Assembly (NCBI GenBank): GCA_903840935.1
Contig: CAIMHT010000080.1
Span: 1-55,567 of the forward strand
DNA from: an uncultured Chlorobiaceae bacterium
GTDB taxonomy: Bacteria > Bacteroidota > Chlorobiia > Chlorobiales > Chlorobiaceae
Reading direction: 5' to 3'
Length of the DNA: 55,567 nucleotides
The position numbers and the translations under genes were made by a program. The notes beneath the pieces are model-generated. The model was not told the DNA's origin and made no database searches. It saw nothing but the letters and a program-made list of their open reading frames with translations. Shown piece by piece: positions 53,620 through 55,567 of this stretch (positions within the stretch are counted from its first letter, which is position 1; the number at the start of each line of letters is the position of its first letter).

Positions 53620-53882
53620 TGTCTCATCTCATTTGTGATTTCAAAAAAACTACATACAATATTACAGTTACTTTAGAGTACTCATTCACCGTCAAATTTC
53701 AAAAAAAATTACAGAAATACGCCAGTAACGCATTTTTCTTTTATCGCCATCCCATCCAAAAAATCCAAATTGGTTACCGATTTCTCTTGCCCCTTGCTTA
53801 CATTATCTGCAATGATGACGGGCAACAGCTCCCATCAAACAGGGTGCAGTCCGTTGCGCGTATCCCAATATAAAATTTGTAC
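53620..53882. promoter_or_regulatory. Divergent promoter region, also duplicated at 52675-52904
   Basis: Between the minus-strand OmpW-like gene and the plus-strand U32 gene. The sequence is closely repeated upstream of copy 1 in blocks: CTCATTTGTGATTTCAAAAA, the palindrome GAGTACTC (53676-53683, and 52730-52737 in the other copy) with ATTCACC after it, AACGCATTTTTCTTTT, and TTACCGATTTCTCT. Conserved blocks in a non-coding duplicate point to promoter or operator elements. Divergence is greatest close to the U32 start. Confidence 0.6.
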
Positions 53883-55124
53883 ATGCAGGAAAAAAAGGTT
53901 GAACTGATTGCGCCTGCGGGCGACATGACCGGACTGGTCACCGCGCTGAAGGCTGGTGCGGATGCCGTCTACTTTGGAGCTGAAGGCTATAACATGCGTG
54001 CCGGAAGCAGCAATTTCACTCCGGCAAACTTTCCCGAGCTGAAAAGGCTCTGCACAACATACAAGGCAAAAGGGTATCTGGCGCTCAATACCATCGTCTA
54101 TGACGGCGAACTGAAGAAGATGACACAGACCGTGGCGGCGGCAAAACAAGCTGGTATTGACGCCATCATCTGCTCCGATATGGCGGTCATCGAGTCATGC
54201 CGGAAGGCTGAAATCCCGTTTCATATTTCAACACAGGCATCAGTCAGCAACTACCGTGCGGCCAAGTTCTATGCCGACCTTGGTGCAAAAATGATTGTGC
54301 TGGCTCGAGAGCTCACCCTTGAGCAGGTGCGCCATATTATCGGCAACATAAAGAGTAACCGACTCGACCTGCGCATTGAGTGCTTTGTTCACGGGGCAAT
54401 GTGCGTCGCGGTTTCGGGGCGCTGCTTCATGTCGCAGGAGCTCTTTGGCCGATCAGCAAACCGCGGGGAGTGCGTGCAGCCCTGCCGCCGCCAGTATATC
54501 ATTACCGATCCGGAGGAGAACGAGGAGCTTGAGCTTGGAACGGATTATGTGATGAGCCCCAAAGATCTCTGCGCCATTGAATTTCTTGATGTGCTCATCG
54601 ACACAGGGATCAGTGCCTTCAAAATTGAGGGAAGAAGCCGCAGCCCGGAATATGTGCAGACGGCAACCTCTGCCTACCGCTCGGCGCTCAACTTCTGTAC
54701 CGCTCATCGAAGCGACACGGAGTTCCGAAGTGCGTACAGCCAACTGACTATCAAGCTTAAAAAGAAGCTGGCCCTGGTCTACAACCGTGGATTTTCGGAG
54801 GGGTTTTATTTCGGCAAACCCTTTGACGCATGGATCCGGGAGTACGGTTCACTGGCTGAAGAGAAAAAAAGTTATATCGGAGAGATAAAAAAATATTATC
54901 CAAAAGCCGGGGTGGCTGAATTCCTCATGTACGCCGGAACTCTCAAAAGCGGCAACAAGCTCTCAATCCTCGGGCCAAAAACAGGAACTGTCACCTGCAT
55001 TGCCGAAACATTTTACACCAATGATCAACCTTCCACGGAAGCGGCCAAGGGCGACAGCGTCACCGTCAAGTGCACAAAGGTGAGGAAAAACGACAAGGTT
55101 TATCTTCTGGAAAAACGGCAATAG
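53883..55124 (+). CDS. U32-family peptidase-like protein (tRNA hydroxylation type)
   Basis: A 413-residue U32 protein. The barrel begins [20 protein letters not shown] with [13 protein letters not shown] near residue 32, then [18 protein letters not shown] near 119, and [10 protein letters not shown] near 144. The Fe-S-type signature [18 protein letters not shown], then [11 protein letters not shown] near 167-205, carries the conserved Cys set, and [14 protein letters not shown] follows near 230. The C-terminal barrel is present. Related proteins (TrhP/RlhA) hydroxylate tRNA or rRNA bases rather than cut peptides. ATG 53883 is chosen; TTG 53877 is open. Its 5' end was copied in the nearby duplication. 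Confidence 0.88.
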   Translation: MQEKKVELIAPAGDMTGLVTALKAGADAVYFGAEGYNMRAGSSNFTPANFPELKRLCTTYKAKGYLALNTIVYDGELKKMTQTVAAAKQAGIDAIICSDMAVIESCRKAEIPFHISTQASVSNYRAAKFYADLGAKMIVLARELTLEQVRHIIGNIKSNRLDLRIECFVHGAMCVAVSGRCFMSQELFGRSANRGECVQPCRRQYIITDPEENEELELGTDYVMSPKDLCAIEFLDVLIDTGISAFKIEGRSRSPEYVQTATSAYRSALNFCTAHRSDTEFRSAYSQLTIKLKKKLALVYNRGFSEGFYFGKPFDAWIREYGSLAEEKKSYIGEIKKYYPKAGVAEFLMYAGTLKSGNKLSILGPKTGTVTCIAETFYTNDQPSTEAAKGDSVTVKCTKVRKNDKVYLLEKRQ

Positions 55125-55228
55125 GCGGCAAACCTGGAAAAATCGTTTTTTCTTCCCGCAAGCTTTTGCGTACATTTGATAAAGATAGTACTGACCTATT
55201 CAGAACGTCTGAAGCCGGAGCCTGTCCC

Positions 55229-55567
55229 ATGATTTACAAGGTCATTTCAAAAACAGAGTTCAGGAAGTTCATCGATGCAATTGTCAAGCACAACAACGCC
55301 TACGGGCCCCGTAAGGTCGATACCGGAAGCGACGGCAAACCGATCTACCAGTTCAAACCGGTGAAATCGGCCGATGAAATTGATTTCGATTATTCGGTTA
55401 CCTACTCTTCAGCCAAGCATTTCTTTCTGCCTTTCCGCGACGAACTGTCGCGATTCAACTTCGAAGACGGAAACTGGGAACAGGAGGTGCGCTACGAAGC
55501 GCCGCCAATAATCCTGATCGGGCTCAGGCCGTGCGATATCAGTGCAATCAACATGCTCGATGAGGTC
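55229..55567 (+). CDS. Hydrogenase/sulfhydrogenase beta-type iron-sulfur protein, N-terminal part
   Basis: The frame starts at ATG 55229 and is open to the right window edge (113 codons visible). The opening [18 protein letters not shown], then YGPRKVD and [20 protein letters not shown], followed by [14 protein letters not shown] and [18 protein letters not shown], matches the beta subunit of cytoplasmic sulfhydrogenase and related 4Fe-4S proteins (HydB/HyhB, AsrA-like). These pass electrons to the NAD(P)-binding partner of a NiFe hydrogenase or sulfur reductase. The downstream subunits are outside the window. It lies about 105 bases after the U32 gene. Confidence 0.75.
   Translation, partial: MIYKVISKTEFRKFIDAIVKHNNAYGPRKVDTGSDGKPIYQFKPVKSADEIDFDYSVTYSSAKHFFLPFRDELSRFNFEDGNWEQEVRYEAPPIILIGLRPCDISAINMLDEV

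Noticed and set aside
1..55567. tRNA and rRNA genes
   Set aside because: Scanning by eye for T-loop sequences (GTTCGAATC and its complement) and rRNA blocks found none. A covariance search would be needed to be certain.

Overview
The window is a chromosomal segment of a green sulfur bacterium (Chlorobiaceae). The strongest sign is a small chlorosome envelope protein of the CsmB/CsmF family at 30236-30496. Supporting signs are a complete late menaquinone cluster, an HD/lipoprotein/L,D-transpeptidase envelope block and a house-keeping gene set that fits Chlorobi. I cannot name the species; a Chlorobium/Pelodictyon-type genome is my inference.

Layout. 1-4.6 kb is an accessory island: the 3' end of a BsuBI/PstI-type restriction enzyme gene, an IS1634-family insertion sequence with an 18-bp inverted repeat around it, a broken gene, a DegT aminotransferase plus GNAT acetyltransferase pair (surface amino sugar), and a DUF4160 gene fossil. 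4.6-8.9 kb is menH-menB-menC-menE. 8.9-15.8 kb holds a membrane protein, dapB-parB-parA, a 3-methyladenine glycosylase, mgtE and an ETF:quinone oxidoreductase. 15.8-17.6 kb has two Rossmann reductases. One belongs to the NYC1/NOL chlorophyll(ide) b reductase family but has His where the catalytic Tyr should be, and its GTG start overlaps the stop of an orphan cas6.

17.6-22.9 kb is a defence-type island. It contains cas6, a three-repeat degenerating CRISPR array, a truncated csx3 copy, a MNT/HEPN (MntA-HepT) toxin-antitoxin pair, an intact csx3 (cA4 ring nuclease family), an amidohydrolase and an AbrB/MazF toxin-antitoxin pair. It has no interference genes, so I read it as the relic of a type III or mixed CRISPR locus.

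22.9-36.4 kb is core: mnmA, an esterase, metH, an HD protein with a lipoprotein, the chlorosome gene with a strong terminator, two tandem L,D-transpeptidases of different families, a SIMPL protein, two membrane proteins and DUF2278. 36.5-39.7 kb is the oxidative pentose phosphate branch (pgl convergent with zwf-gnd). 39.7-47.5 kb holds a glycosyltransferase, a YbaK-type deacylase, a patatin, a class 3 aldehyde dehydrogenase, TerC, an rRNA methyltransferase and two poorly known envelope proteins.

48.1-51.8 kb encodes what looks like a complete soluble methylmalonyl-CoA:pyruvate transcarboxylase (5S, 12S, a small fourth subunit, and 1.3S biotin carrier) with no membrane decarboxylase subunit. 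52.0-55.1 kb has two tandem OmpW-like outer-membrane proteins and a U32 peptidase. The tandem duplication also copied the divergent promoter and the first codons of the U32 gene, leaving a fossil start between the two porin-like genes. The window ends inside a hydrogenase/sulfhydrogenase beta-type iron-sulfur protein.

All calls rest on reading motifs and gene order by eye. No database search was run. Starts were moved where an internal ATG, a Shine-Dalgarno sequence or family length argued for it.
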